DNA of 64,000 nucleotides from Actinomadura graeca (GCF_019175365.1 NZ_CP059572.1:8060001-8124000), one strand, 5' to 3'. Shown: positions 25,391 to 34,444, counted from the stretch's first letter. A program made the numbers and translations. The notes: generated by a model not told the origin, from the sequence alone.

Positions 25391-25920
25391 TTCGCCGCGG
25401 CCCTGGCCGCCGCCGGGGCGCAGGTGCGCCGCGGGACGCTCGACGACCTCGCCGTCCTGCGCTCTCAGGCGGCCGGGTCCGACGGCGTGATCCACCTGGC
25501 GTTCAAGCACGACCTCGCCTTCTCGGGCGGCTTCCAGGACGCCGCCCTGGCCGACCGCCGCGCCGTCGAGGCCCTCGGTGACGCGCTCGCCGGCACCGGC
25601 CGCCCGCTGGTCATCGCGTCCGGGCTGCTCGGGATCGCGCCGGGACGCGTCGCGACCGAGGAGGACGGGCGGGACCCGGCGGAATACGGCGGCCTCGGCG
25701 ACCGGCACGCCACCGCGAGGAGGACGCTCTCCCTAGCCTCCCGCGGCGTCCGGCCGTCCGTGATGCGGCTCGCGCCGACCGTGCACGGCGACGGCGACAA
25801 CGGCTTCATGGCGATGCTGATCGCCACCGCCCGCCAAGGGCGTCTCCGGCTCCGTCAAGATCGAGGCGGGAGGGCGGACCAGGCCGCGCCCCTCCGGGAA
25901 GGGCACGGCCTGGCCGGACC
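25391..25920 (+). pseudogene. NAD-dependent epimerase/SDR family remnant
   Basis: Rightward translation gives the middle of an extended SDR: ALAAAGAQVRRGTLDDLAVL, GVIHLAFKHDLAFSGGF, RPLVIASGLLGIAPGRVATE and RLAPTVHGDGDNGFMAML. The N-terminal Gly-rich nucleotide-binding strand is missing, and the frame shifts near 25842, after which KGVSGSVK continues in another frame before the similarity ends. Truncation at both ends plus a frameshift mark it as dead. It abuts the broken TetR gene, so one deletion event may have removed the front of both. Confidence 0.75.
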
Positions 25921-25923
25921 GGA

Positions 25924-26583
25924 CTAGTGTCCGGGGCACTTCTTCCACGCGAAGTGGTAGACGGTCTTCACGCTGCCGTCGGTGGAGTCGAAGGACATGA
26001 AGCTGGTCTCGTCGGGCGACGAGGTGCCCTTGTCGACGCGCAGCTCGGTGTTGATGTTGAAGTTGCGCTCCTCACCGCACGGCTTCCAGACGAGCTCCGC
26101 GACCGGCGTCCGGTCGGTGAACTGCCAGTTGTCGGAGTACTTGCCGCGGACGGTGTGGCTGACGGGCGTCGACTGCTGCATGCCCTGGTGGTAGTAGTTC
26201 GCGCGTTCCAACCCGGACGCGCCGTCCGCCAGGCTCGCGAAGCCGCGGTAGTCGGCGCTCGCGATCGCGTAGGTGAAGCCCTGCGGGATGTGGACGCCCA
26301 GGCTGAGCTGGCAGTTCTTACGGAAGTCCGTCGGCTTCGAGCTGCCGCCCGTCTGCGCCAGGTAGTCGCTGTAGGTGACGGTGAAGGCGGTGTTGTCGCT
26401 CGACGCGGCCACGGCCGCGGTCCCGGCCGGGCAGCCGGAGCCGTTCACCGTGTTGACCTGAAGGGTGATCCGCCCGGGGGGCGGCGGGTCGGCCTTCAGG
26501 CTCGCCGACGCGGCGGGGGCCATTCCCGCGGTCAGTGTCAGAGCGGACAGGCATGCTGCCGAAACAGCCAATCCTTTACGCAT
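25924..26583 (-). CDS. DUF4360 secreted protein
   Basis: A 219-residue exported protein with a signal peptide (MRKGLAVSAACLSALTLTAG, cleavage near AASA-S). The mature part has DUF4360 marks: VNGSGCPAGTAAV, FTVTYSDYLAQTGG, DFRKNCQL, PQGFTYAIASADYRGFA, NFNINTELRV and STDGSVKTVYHFAWKKC. Four Cys probably form disulfides. The family's function is unknown. The start has AAGGAGAAG just upstream. It is the second of two tandem paralogues; the 33-base gap to the upstream copy points to one transcript. Confidence 0.9.
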   Translation of the reverse strand: MRKGLAVSAACLSALTLTAGMAPAASASLKADPPPPGRITLQVNTVNGSGCPAGTAAVAASSDNTAFTVTYSDYLAQTGGSSKPTDFRKNCQLSLGVHIPQGFTYAIASADYRGFASLADGASGLERANYYHQGMQQSTPVSHTVRGKYSDNWQFTDRTPVAELVWKPCGEERNFNINTELRVDKGTSSPDETSFMSFDSTDGSVKTVYHFAWKKCPGH

Positions 26584-26616
26584 GGATTCTTCTCCTTCAG
26601 GGTGGGGGTTCGCGGA

Positions 26617-27273
26617 CTACGGGCAGCGCTTCCAGGCGAAGTGGTAGGTCGTCTTGATGCTGCCGTCGGTGGAGTCCATGGTGGCGAAGCTGACCTTCGA
26701 GGCGTCCGAGCTTCCCTTGTCCACTCGCAGTTGCGTATTGATATTGAAGTTCCGCTCCTCGCCGCATGCCTTCCAGACGAGCTGTTCCACCGGAACGTCG
26801 TCGGTGAATTGCCAGCTCTTGTTGTAGGGCCCGACGGGCAGGTGGTGCGGGACCTCCGCCGTCTGCTTGCTGCCCTGGAAGTAGTAGCTGGCCAGCTGGA
26901 CGGCGGACGCGCCCGGCTGGAGGTAGGCGAAGCCGCGGTGGTCCGTCGACGCGATGGCGTAGGTGAAGCCCTGCGGGACGTGCACCTTCATGTTGATCTG
27001 ACAGTTCTTGCGGAAGTCCGTGGGCGGTGCCGAGCCTCCTGCCTGGGCCATGTAGCTGCTGTAGGTGACGGTGAATGCCTCCTTGTCCTCCGATACGGCG
27101 ATCGCGGCGGTGCCGAGCGGGCAGCCGGAGCCGTTGACGGTCGCGATCTCGATCGTGACCCCATCCGGACCGCGGGTGAGGAGGGGTTCGGACGCGACGG
27201 CCGGGGCAGCGGACGTCGCGGTCACGGCCAGGGTGGCGGCGGCGGCAGCGGAAATGGCGATCCCTTTACGCAT
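26617..27273 (-). CDS. DUF4360 secreted protein, tandem paralogue
   Basis: A 218-residue exported protein, closely similar to its downstream neighbour over the whole mature length (VNGSGCPLGTAAI, FTVTYSSYMAQAGG, DFRKNCQI, PQGFTYAIASTDHRGFA, NFNINTQLRV, STDGSIKTTYHFAWKRC). The signal peptide starts MRKGIAISAAAAATL. ATG 27273 follows AGAGGA; a longer in-frame reading from further upstream is rejected because it crosses the promoter. The two copies differ mainly in the loop after the fourth strand. It is the promoter-proximal gene of the pair. Confidence 0.9.
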   Translation of the reverse strand: MRKGIAISAAAAATLAVTATSAAPAVASEPLLTRGPDGVTIEIATVNGSGCPLGTAAIAVSEDKEAFTVTYSSYMAQAGGSAPPTDFRKNCQINMKVHVPQGFTYAIASTDHRGFAYLQPGASAVQLASYYFQGSKQTAEVPHHLPVGPYNKSWQFTDDVPVEQLVWKACGEERNFNINTQLRVDKGSSDASKVSFATMDSTDGSIKTTYHFAWKRCP

Positions 27274-27390
27274 AGGGTCCTCTTCGCTGGAGAGTGGACG
27301 CGTTTTTTTCTTCGTTGCCGAAGAGGTCGGCGCCGGTTTTTCCGGATTGAACAAGCGCCGTGAATGGCGATAGATCCAGGATCTCAACGG

Positions 27391-27419
27391 AGAGTAACTT
27401 TCATGCCAAGTGATGTCAA
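27391..27419 (-). promoter_or_regulatory. Promoter of the DUF4360 pair
   Basis: Read leftward, TTGACA (27419-27414) and TACTCT (27396-27391) are 17 bases apart, a near-consensus primary sigma-factor promoter. It lies in the only markedly AT-rich stretch nearby (about 27300-27540). The transcript would start near 27384, giving a leader of about 110 bases before the ATG at 27273. Confidence 0.65.
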
Positions 27420-28002
27420 TCGCGAACTTTCCACTTATTTCGATTTGCGTTGAGTCGACGAATGGGAGTGCCCCGTTCAACTTGATCATCGATTATCGAA
27501 TGTCAATGTCCAAATTTGACAAAGGACCGTTCCATCAAATGTCCCGGCATTCCGAAGCGCCGTCCCCGGGGTGTGGGCGTGCAGGGCGCGCATCCCTGGA
27601 ATGGCGGGACCCACTCCTCCCGGACACGGGATGTGACATCGTGCCTCCGTCTTTGTGCTGGTGGGGGAGGGGATGCTGTCCGTTCGGCCGGTGATCCCTG
27701 CCAAGACGACCGTGCTGTTCGAGTCGGGACGAACAGGTTGTTACCATTAAGACCAGCCTCGCGGTGACGCTATGGCCGGGGATCGGCACGCTGGGCATCG
27801 CTGTCAACGACGTGCGTCGATGCCGATTTCCAGGGCCGTCACCTGTCACTTCGCAATGACCTAGAGCAATGGTCGCGTGCGCACATCGTTCAGAGGAAGT
27901 CGATGGGCGATCGGCGTGCGGCTCCGCCCGATCGGGCGCCAATACCGTGTGATATCGGGTTCGGCCGGCCGTGGCGGTGACCCGGCCCGCGGGGACGGTC
28001 CC
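27420..28002. other. Intergenic region without a recognised gene
   Basis: About 580 bases between the DUF4360 promoter and the end of the LysR gene. The part near 27420-27540 is AT-rich and may carry upstream regulatory sites for the DUF4360 pair. The rest has short reading frames in several directions with no family pattern and no convincing ribosome sites. No hairpin strong enough to call a terminator was found. Confidence 0.5.
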
Positions 28003-28929
28003 TCAGCGGCCACCGGCCCCTGCGCCCCGGGGAAGGGACGCCTGATCGAGGATCGTCCGGCGGAGCCAGCGTTGCGCGGGATCGGCATCGAGCCGCGCGT
28101 GCCAGAGCAGCCGCACGTCGAGAGCCGGAAGCGTCGCGGGGATGGGGAACCAGGTGATGCCGAGGGCCCGGCCGTGCTGCTCGGCGAGGCGCTGGGGGAC
28201 CAGCCCGACATAGTGGCTGGACGCGACGAGGAGTGCGGCGACGGCGAAGGTGGGGACGACGGCGGCGACGCGGCGCTGGAGGCCCGCCGCGTCCAGCACG
28301 GCGTCGAGCGGCCCGCGCGCCCGCCCGCGCCGGGAGGCCGACACGTGGGGATACCGGCAGACGTCCTCCAGGGCCGGCCGGCGCAGGCGGGCCAGCGGGC
28401 TGCCGGCGCGGACGATCCCGACGTGCCGGTCCCTGTACAGCACGGCCGTGCGGAGGTCGGGGGCCGTGACGTCGCCGGCGCCGATGTCCAGGTCGACCGA
28501 GCCGCCGCGCAGGGCCTCGTCGCTCTCGCCGCCCTCGGCGACGAAGCGCAGGGTCACCCCGGGTGCGGCGGCGGCCGTGGCCTCGACCGCCGCCGTGACA
28601 AGGGTCGCGGCCACTCCGTCGTTGATGCGGATCGTGAACGTGCGCTCCAGCTCGGCGGGAGTGACCTCGCGGTCGGCGCTGATCAGCGCCGACGCCTCGT
28701 CGAGCAGCGACCGCACCCGCGGGGCGGCGCGGAGCGCGAACGGTGTCGGGGCCATCCCGCGGCCCGCGCGCACCAGGATCGGATCGCCCATCGCCCGCCG
28801 CAGCCGTCCGAGCGCCCGGCTGGTCGCCGGGACGGACAGGTGGAGGCGCTCGGACGCGGCCGTGACGCCGCCCTCCTGGAGAAGCGCGTCGAACACGCGC
28901 AGCAGGTTCAAGTCGAGATGGTCCGCCAT
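28003..28929 (-). CDS. LysR-family transcriptional regulator
   Basis: A 308-residue LysR protein. The N-terminal winged helix is clear (LNLLRVFDALLQEGGVTAAS, then LHLSVPATSRALGRLRRAMG), followed by a periplasmic-binding-like effector domain. The helix reads PATSRAL where SQPALS is commoner, as in NodD/LinR-like members. It is divergent from an MFS exporter gene with 75 bases between the starts, and a T-N11-A type palindrome sits directly before its ATG. It probably controls the exporter and itself. Confidence 0.92.
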   Translation of the reverse strand: MADHLDLNLLRVFDALLQEGGVTAASERLHLSVPATSRALGRLRRAMGDPILVRAGRGMAPTPFALRAAPRVRSLLDEASALISADREVTPAELERTFTIRINDGVAATLVTAAVEATAAAAPGVTLRFVAEGGESDEALRGGSVDLDIGAGDVTAPDLRTAVLYRDRHVGIVRAGSPLARLRRPALEDVCRYPHVSASRRGRARGPLDAVLDAAGLQRRVAAVVPTFAVAALLVASSHYVGLVPQRLAEQHGRALGITWFPIPATLPALDVRLLWHARLDADPAQRWLRRTILDQASLPRGAGAGGR

Positions 28930-28931
28930 AG

Positions 28932-28946
28932 TTGCATCGTACGCAA
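28932..28946. promoter_or_regulatory. LysR-type box
   Basis: TTGC (28932-28935) and GCAA (28943-28946) are inverted around seven bases, which matches the T-N11-A half-symmetry of LysR sites. It lies two bases upstream of the LysR start codon and about 60 bases from the MFS start, in the shared divergent region. Binding here would repress the regulator and could activate the exporter. Confidence 0.5.
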
Positions 28947-29004
28947 GAGGCCGTTGCCGAGGTTGCGTGGCGCGATGTTCCTAGATGTCCCTAGCGTCGT
29001 GGTC

Positions 29005-30534
29005 ATGCAGCTCAACAGCCCTAGCCGCGATCATGCTCCGGAGCCGCGGGACCCGGTGGCGCGCCCGGCCCCGCGGCGCGGCCTGCTGACGGTCATGTGC
29101 GCATGCGTCGTGCTCGTCATCGGGATGGTCGCCGCCGTGAACCTCGCGGTCCCCATGCTCGCCGCGAGCGCGCTGGCGCCGTCCGCGTCGGCGCTCGTGT
29201 GGATCGTCGACGCCTACGTGGTCTTCTTCGCCTGCCTGGTGATCCCCGGCGGTGCCGCCGGGGACCGCTTCGGGCGCAAGGGAGTCCTCCTCTGCGGCCT
29301 GGTCCTGTTCGCGGCGGGCGCGCTGATGTCGGCCGCGGCCCCGAACGTGCCGGTGCTCCTCGCCGGCCGGGCGATCACGGGGGTCGGTGCCGCCGCCGTC
29401 CTGCCCAACACGCTCGCCGTCCTGCTGCACGCCGTGCCCGCCGGGCGCAGGAACACGACGATCGCGACGTGGGCGTCGATGACGGGCATCGGGGGGATCG
29501 TCGGCAACGTCGGCGGCGGGGCCGTCCTGTCGGGTGGCTCATGGCGCTGGCTGTTCGCCGCCGCCGTGCCCGTCGCGCTGGCCCTCGCCGTGCTCGTCGG
29601 ACGCGTCGCGCCGGTGTCGCCGCGCCATGACCGCCGCCTCGACCCGCTCGGCACGGCCCTGCTCGTCGGCGCGTCGATCGCGCTCCTGCTCGGCATCGTC
29701 CAGGGCCCGGAGGCGGGCTGGGGCAGCGCCGTCGTCATCGGCGGGTTCGCGTGCTCCGCCCTGCTGTTCACGGCGTGGACGCTCGTGGAGCTGAAGGTCG
29801 GGCACCCGCTCGTCGATCCCCGGCTGTTCCGGCTCCCGGGACTGCGCAGCGCCTGCCTGGGCATGACGGCGATCTTCTTCGGCATGTTCGCGCTCTTCTA
29901 CGTCAACGCGTCGTTCCTGCAGTACGGCAAGGGGTTCGACGTCCTCCGGACCGGCCTCGGGATCGTCCCGATGACCGTCCCCATCATCTGCGGCACGCGG
30001 CACGCCGGACGCCTGTCGCGGCGCATCGGCCTCGAAAGCACCACCGCCCTGGCCTTCCTGTTCGTCGGCTGCGGGCTGCTCGGCCTGTCCACGGGCGGCG
30101 CGGGGACCCCGTACGCCGCGTACGCGGCGTGGCTCGTCGTGACGGGGACCGGCGTGACGCTGGCCCTGCCGACGCTCTCCGGCGCCATCGCGAACTCGCT
30201 GCCCACCGCCCAGGCCGGGGTCGGAGCCGGGTTGCAGGCCACCACCCGCGAGTTCGGCAGCGCGCTCGGCGTCGCCGTCATCGGCAGCGTGCTCACCGCG
30301 CGGTTCGTCGCCGCGCTCCCCCCGGACGTCCGCGCCGGTGGTGATCCGCACACCGTGGCGCAGGCGCTCGGCACGACGGCGGCGGGGCACGACGTCGTCG
30401 TCATGGCGTTCGTCTCAGCCGCGCAGGACGGGCTGCGCGTCATCGGCGTGGCCGTCCTCGTCCTCGGCGGGCTCGTGGTGCTGGAGTCGCTGCTGTCCCG
30501 GCGCGGGCACGCTCGCGCGGCGGCGCGGTGGTGA
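29005..30534 (+). CDS. MFS drug-efflux transporter (DHA2-like, 14 spans)
   Basis: A 509-residue transporter. Motif A appears as GGAAGDRFGRKG between spans 2 and 3, and the motif C-like glycine pattern is in GIGGIVGNVGGGAVL. The length and about 14 hydrophobic segments fit the DHA2 efflux branch. Two in-frame ATGs (28975 and 29005) are possible; neither has a strong ribosome site, and the second gives the more typical hydrophilic N-terminus. It is divergent from the LysR gene, a usual pairing for inducible efflux. Confidence 0.9.
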   Translation: MQLNSPSRDHAPEPRDPVARPAPRRGLLTVMCACVVLVIGMVAAVNLAVPMLAASALAPSASALVWIVDAYVVFFACLVIPGGAAGDRFGRKGVLLCGLVLFAAGALMSAAAPNVPVLLAGRAITGVGAAAVLPNTLAVLLHAVPAGRRNTTIATWASMTGIGGIVGNVGGGAVLSGGSWRWLFAAAVPVALALAVLVGRVAPVSPRHDRRLDPLGTALLVGASIALLLGIVQGPEAGWGSAVVIGGFACSALLFTAWTLVELKVGHPLVDPRLFRLPGLRSACLGMTAIFFGMFALFYVNASFLQYGKGFDVLRTGLGIVPMTVPIICGTRHAGRLSRRIGLESTTALAFLFVGCGLLGLSTGGAGTPYAAYAAWLVVTGTGVTLALPTLSGAIANSLPTAQAGVGAGLQATTREFGSALGVAVIGSVLTARFVAALPPDVRAGGDPHTVAQALGTTAAGHDVVVMAFVSAAQDGLRVIGVAVLVLGGLVVLESLLSRRGHARAAARW

Positions 30535-30563
30535 GCGGGCCGGCGTCCCGGCGGCCGTCGTGC

Positions 30564-31097
30564 TCAGCGGACCAGGATGATGACCAGGAGGAGCAGGGCG
30601 AGCCCGGCCACCGGCGGGACGATCCAGATCCACACGGGGCGGGACGGCGCGGCGGCGGGCTCCGGTTCCCGGGGGCGCGCCGGCACGGGGACGGGACGGG
30701 TCCGGGGTGTCCGCTCGGCCCGTTCGGCCCGCCAGAGCTCGGCATACCTGCGGAGCCCGCGCTCGTGGGCGGCGACGAGGTCGGCGGCGCCCACCGAGGA
30801 CGGCTCCCCGGCGACGGCGAGCCCCTCGATGGCGCGGATCGCGCGTCCGTGCTCGTCCCGGACGGGGCCGGGGACATCGAGGTCCGCCGCCGTCAGCTCG
30901 ATCTCCCTGTAGACGGCGTGGTGCCCGGATCCGTAGGGGACGACGCGGTAGCGCGGGTCCGCGGGGAACGCCCGTCCGGTGTTCCGGGAGACGGCCCGGC
31001 GCAGGTCATGCCCGGCGTCCCCGTCCGGGCCGAGAATGAGCCGCTCGCCCACCGAGTAACGGCGGGCCAGCAGGAATGGGACCGCCCCCTCGTCCAC
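30564..31097 (-). CDS. Tail-anchored protein of unknown function
   Basis: A 177-residue protein whose only hydrophobic segment is at the extreme C-terminus (WIWIVPPVAGLALLLLVIIL), preceded by a Pro/Arg-rich linker. The globular part (about 1-120) has no recognised motif. The start is GTG at 31097 with GGGGGG upstream. It follows the GTPase-like gene by 13 bases, so the two are probably co-transcribed. Membrane tethering of a complex with that P-loop protein is an inference from the gene order. Confidence 0.7.
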   Translation of the reverse strand: MDEGAVPFLLARRYSVGERLILGPDGDAGHDLRRAVSRNTGRAFPADPRYRVVPYGSGHHAVYREIELTAADLDVPGPVRDEHGRAIRAIEGLAVAGEPSSVGAADLVAAHERGLRRYAELWRAERAERTPRTRPVPVPARPREPEPAAAPSRPVWIWIVPPVAGLALLLLVIILVR

Positions 31098-31110
31098 CGG
31101 CGCGCCCCCC

Positions 31111-32340
31111 TCATCTCCGCCTGGGCGGTTCGTAGGTCAGCTTCGACTCCTGGAAGCGGGCGTCGAACGCCTGCATCTCCTCGTCGATCAGGCTCGCGAG
31201 ATAGAACGCGGCGCCCTCCACGGTACGCACCCCGGCGAGCCGCCGCGCCCGGACCCTGCGGTACTGCCGCCGCGCCGACCGGCCGAGGGCCATGCCGGGG
31301 ACGACCAGCAGCCGCCCGACCTTGGGCACCCCCACCAGGGCCGCGGTGAGGACCGCGAACACGTTGATGTGCACGCCGGTCGGCCCGACCTTCAGTTCCG
31401 ACGCCGACTGCGCCGCCCGCCCGAACTCGACGGCCGCGCGCCGGTCCGCCTCGATCTCCGCCGGGTCCCGCGGGACGGTCGCGATCTGCACGAAGTGGTC
31501 GGTGATGTCGGCGACGGCCGCCGCCAGCGGGACGATCACGTTCTGCCGGCTGAGGCGCCCGCCCGGATCACGTTGCACGGTCATATCCTCGCCGAGGAAC
31601 GCGACCCCGCCATAGCCGCTCACGGGGATCAGGCGCACCCGGCCCAGAAGCGACTTCCTGAACCGCTGGCGCCGGGAGGTGCGGTTGGCGACGAACACCG
31701 CGAACCCCGTCTCGGGCGGCGTGGCCAGCAGCGCGTCGCGCACCTCGGTGAACGTGAAGCGACCCTCGAACAGATCCCACTTGGTCACCAGGAAGTGCAC
31801 GGGCTGCGCGGCGCCCTTGAGACGCCCGACCACCCGCGCCAGGTTGTCCAGGAACGCCTTTTCGTCCCGCGGCCCGGAGCGCAGCATGTACTTCAGCAAC
31901 TGGTGGCCGTCGATGATGCCCAGCAGGGCGTCCGCGGCGGCGAGACGCTCGTCGAACTCGGCCGCCTCCTCCTGGAACAGGTCGGCGTCGGGGAGGAACT
32001 CGCCCGCGTAGTCGAGGTAGGTCAGCGTCAGCACCGGATACCTGCTGCCGACGAGCTGGTTCCGCCAGGTGATCCTCGACGCCTCGACGACCAGGCGGAA
32101 GGTGAACTCCCTGATCCCCTCGCCCGTCAGCGTGCTCGCCGGCCACTCCTGGCACGGATCCGCGGCCTGCCGGTGGATCCGGTCGAGTTCCGCCGCCTGC
32201 GCCGACTGGGCCAGTGACACCGCCACACCCGGGAACGGATCGCTCTTCACCTCGTTGTGCAACGCCGCGAGATAGGTCGTCTTGCCCGCGCCGGGCGCAC
32301 CCAGCGCGATGACGTTCAGCGCCGCACGCTCCTCGCCCAC
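31111..32340 (-). CDS. P-loop GTPase-like protein (TRAFAC type)
   Basis: A 409-residue nucleotide-binding protein. Walker A is GAPGAGKTT (residues 14-22), a G3-like DxxG is in TYLDYAGEF, and a G4-like TKWD is in FLVTKWDLF. A hydrophobic stretch near residue 315 (HINVFAVLTAALVGVPK) suggests membrane association. GTG 32340 with GGGGG eight bases upstream is the chosen start; GTG 32349 is an alternative. Such proteins occur in actinobacteria beside membrane-anchored partners, as here, and their roles are mostly unknown. Confidence 0.75.
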   Translation of the reverse strand: MGEERAALNVIALGAPGAGKTTYLAALHNEVKSDPFPGVAVSLAQSAQAAELDRIHRQAADPCQEWPASTLTGEGIREFTFRLVVEASRITWRNQLVGSRYPVLTLTYLDYAGEFLPDADLFQEEAAEFDERLAAADALLGIIDGHQLLKYMLRSGPRDEKAFLDNLARVVGRLKGAAQPVHFLVTKWDLFEGRFTFTEVRDALLATPPETGFAVFVANRTSRRQRFRKSLLGRVRLIPVSGYGGVAFLGEDMTVQRDPGGRLSRQNVIVPLAAAVADITDHFVQIATVPRDPAEIEADRRAAVEFGRAAQSASELKVGPTGVHINVFAVLTAALVGVPKVGRLLVVPGMALGRSARRQYRRVRARRLAGVRTVEGAAFYLASLIDEEMQAFDARFQESKLTYEPPRRR

Positions 32341-32587
32341 GACAGACACCCCCCAGTGGTCATCCGATTCCGGAAAGCCAGAATGCCCGCCCCGGCCCGT
32401 CTTCGGCGCCCGGTCAGTCCGGATTGCCCGCAAGAGGACACCCGGCCGTCGGCCGGTCCCACGGAGTCCGGCGGCACGCGCGCCCCGGGGACGGTCGCCC
32501 GGCCGCCGCCATCCGTTCCGATTCCGATGACTTCTGGGTCGCGTGATGGTCCACCCTTTGACACGCGATTCGACCGGAGGTGATCAC

Positions 32588-33112
32588 ATGGCCGCGCACG
32601 AGCCCGTCCAGACCACCAACCTCGACGGCTACGGGAACAAGCCGCTGCCTTGGAGCAGGGCATGGAACCGGGTGGAAGCCGACCTGCCCAAGATGGAGAC
32701 CGCGGGGTTCCTCGCGACGGCGGGGCCCGACGGCCGTCCCCACTCCACGGGGATCGGCGCCCTGAAGGTCGGTGATGACATCTACTTCACCAGCGGGCCG
32801 CGCACCCGCAAGTCGCGCAACCTGGCGTCCAACCCGGCGTGCACGCTCTCCCTGCGGCTGGAGGGGATGGACCTGGTCCTCGAAGGCGAGGCGACCAGGG
32901 TCACCGACGGCGCGACGGTGCAGAGGGTCGCGCGCGCCTACAGCGAGAGCGGCTGGCCCGCCGAAGCGGAGGGCGACGCGCTGACCGCCCCCTTCAGCGC
33001 GCCCAGTGCGGGACCCCCGCCCTGGTATCTCTACCGGCTCGCCTTCGACGTCGCCTTCGGAGTGGCCACCGCCGAACCTCACGGCGCGACCCGCTGGCGC
33101 TTCGAGCGCTGA
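32588..33112 (+). CDS. Pyridoxamine 5'-phosphate oxidase-fold (PPOX) protein
   Basis: A 174-residue split-barrel protein. The family pattern FLATAGPDGRPHSTGIGALKV, followed by IYFTSGPRTRKSRNLASNPA (each given in part), fits flavin- or F420-dependent PPOX-class oxidoreductases. The cofactor cannot be decided from sequence. The ribosome site GGAGGTGATC is a full match to the 16S rRNA tail and lies two bases from the ATG at 32588, fixing the start. It stands alone and converges on an Lrp-type regulator. Confidence 0.85.
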   Translation: MAAHEPVQTTNLDGYGNKPLPWSRAWNRVEADLPKMETAGFLATAGPDGRPHSTGIGALKVGDDIYFTSGPRTRKSRNLASNPACTLSLRLEGMDLVLEGEATRVTDGATVQRVARAYSESGWPAEAEGDALTAPFSAPSAGPPPWYLYRLAFDVAFGVATAEPHGATRWRFER

Positions 33113-33208
33113 CCCCGGCGACCCGGGCACAGGCGACCCGGCGGGGTACGTGGCGGGCGGCGCCCGGAGGGGAGGAGCGTCCGTCGGCGGCCGGGGCCGT
33201 CGCGCCGC

Positions 33209-34186
33209 TCACCTCGGCGGCCGCCCGCCGGGCAGCGTCCCGGCGGCCTTGACGGTCCGCAGCACCGGCGCGGTCTCGATCGCGCCGATCTGTTCGAGCG
33301 CGCTGAGCTTGCAGGTCAGGTAGTGGTAGAGGTCGGCGGGGGAGGCGCACAGCGCCTGGGCGAGCAGGTTGGTGGGGCCGGTGGTGGCCGCGACGACCGC
33401 GAGCTCGTCGTGGGTCGCGAGCGCGGACGCCACGTCCTCAAGGTGGGCGGGCGCGATCGACATCCACAGCAGGGCCTGGGTGGTGACCCCGTAGACGGCG
33501 GTGTCGATCTCGACGTCGAAGAAGAGGGCACCGGAGGCGCGCAGGCCGGTGAGGCGGCGCGCCACCGTGGCCTGGGACCAGCCGGTGGCCGCGGCGAGGA
33601 CGGAGTAGGAGGCGCGGCCGTCCTGCCCGAGGGCCTCGATGAGACGCCGGTCCGCGTCGGCGGGCGGCGGTGCATGCCCGCCCGGGGGGACGGCGGGGGG
33701 CGCGAGCCGTTCCTGCTGCGCGGGGGTGAGTGCCCGAAGCCGCCCGCGCCAGGTGGTGGGGCCGCCGAGGTACGTGTGCAGCATCAGGTGCGCCGACACC
33801 GCGGTGATCCCGCCTCGGCGCGGGATGTCGTGCAGCAGCAGCGAGCGCGACGCGTCGGCGTCGTGCGGCGCCTGGACGACCGCGAAGATCTCCGTGCCAC
33901 CGGAGGTCAGCTTGACCCAGGAGGTGTCGGCGCGCCGGGCCAGCGAGTGCGCGACGGCCTGGGAGGCGGTGGGCGTGGTCGTGAGACGCACGACCCATGA
34001 GGAAAGGCCCGCCCTGTCCCGCTCGGCGAGGCCCACCACCCGCAGTCCCGCGTGCGCGCGCAGGCGCCGGTAGCGGCGGGCCACGGTCTGCGTGGAGACG
34101 CCGAGGACGTCGGCGATCCTGCTGAAGGGCGCCCGCCCGTCGACGTGCAGCGCGTGGACCAGGCCGCGGTCCACCTCGTCCAGCAT
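33209..34186 (-). CDS. Lrp/AsnC-family regulator with two HTH units
   Basis: A 325-residue protein made of two tandem Lrp-like halves. The first HTH is at about residues 5-50 (RAPFSRIADVLGVSTQTVARRYRRL), the second near 180-225 (RASYSVLAAATGWSQATVARRLTGL), each quoted only in part and each followed by a RAM-like ligand region. Double-length Lrp proteins are common in Streptomyces and relatives. The start at 34186 is an ATG without a strong ribosome site. The ligand and target are unknown; no adjacent exporter or enzyme gene gives a clue. Confidence 0.88.
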   Translation of the reverse strand: MLDEVDRGLVHALHVDGRAPFSRIADVLGVSTQTVARRYRRLRAHAGLRVVGLAERDRAGLSSWVVRLTTTPTASQAVAHSLARRADTSWVKLTSGGTEIFAVVQAPHDADASRSLLLHDIPRRGGITAVSAHLMLHTYLGGPTTWRGRLRALTPAQQERLAPPAVPPGGHAPPPADADRRLIEALGQDGRASYSVLAAATGWSQATVARRLTGLRASGALFFDVEIDTAVYGVTTQALLWMSIAPAHLEDVASALATHDELAVVAATTGPTNLLAQALCASPADLYHYLTCKLSALEQIGAIETAPVLRTVKAAGTLPGGRPPR

Positions 34187-34389
34187 GACGCGATCGTTTC
34201 ATGTCCGCGTGATCCATCGAATGAATCCTCATCCCGGCGTCACCGGCTGGAGAAGACGCGCGGCATGGCCGAAGCTCCTTCCGACCGGCACTCTCCGGTG
34301 GGGGCGCGATGCTCGTCCAGGAGAAGGCGCCGCCCGGCGCGGCACGGTCAAGGGCGGGCGCTCTGAGACTCCTCGCACGTGACGGCAGC

Positions 34390-34421
34390 GGGCCCCGGAG
34401 CATGCCCATGCTCCGGGGCCC
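34390..34421 (-). terminator. Perfect 14-bp terminator hairpin after the tRNA-like RNAs
   Basis: Two perfect 14-base arms (34390-34403 and 34408-34421) enclose a 4-base loop. The hairpin is 24 bases beyond the end of the second tRNA-like RNA on the leftward strand. It closes the unit that begins with the 243-residue protein gene at 35503. No U tract follows, as is common in high-GC bacteria. Confidence 0.85.
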
Positions 34422-34444
34422 TCGGTGTTCCGCCCACGTGCACA

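Noticed and set aside
30535..30563. Terminator between the MFS and tail-anchored genes
   Set aside because: Only short, imperfect GC pairings are present, too weak to call.
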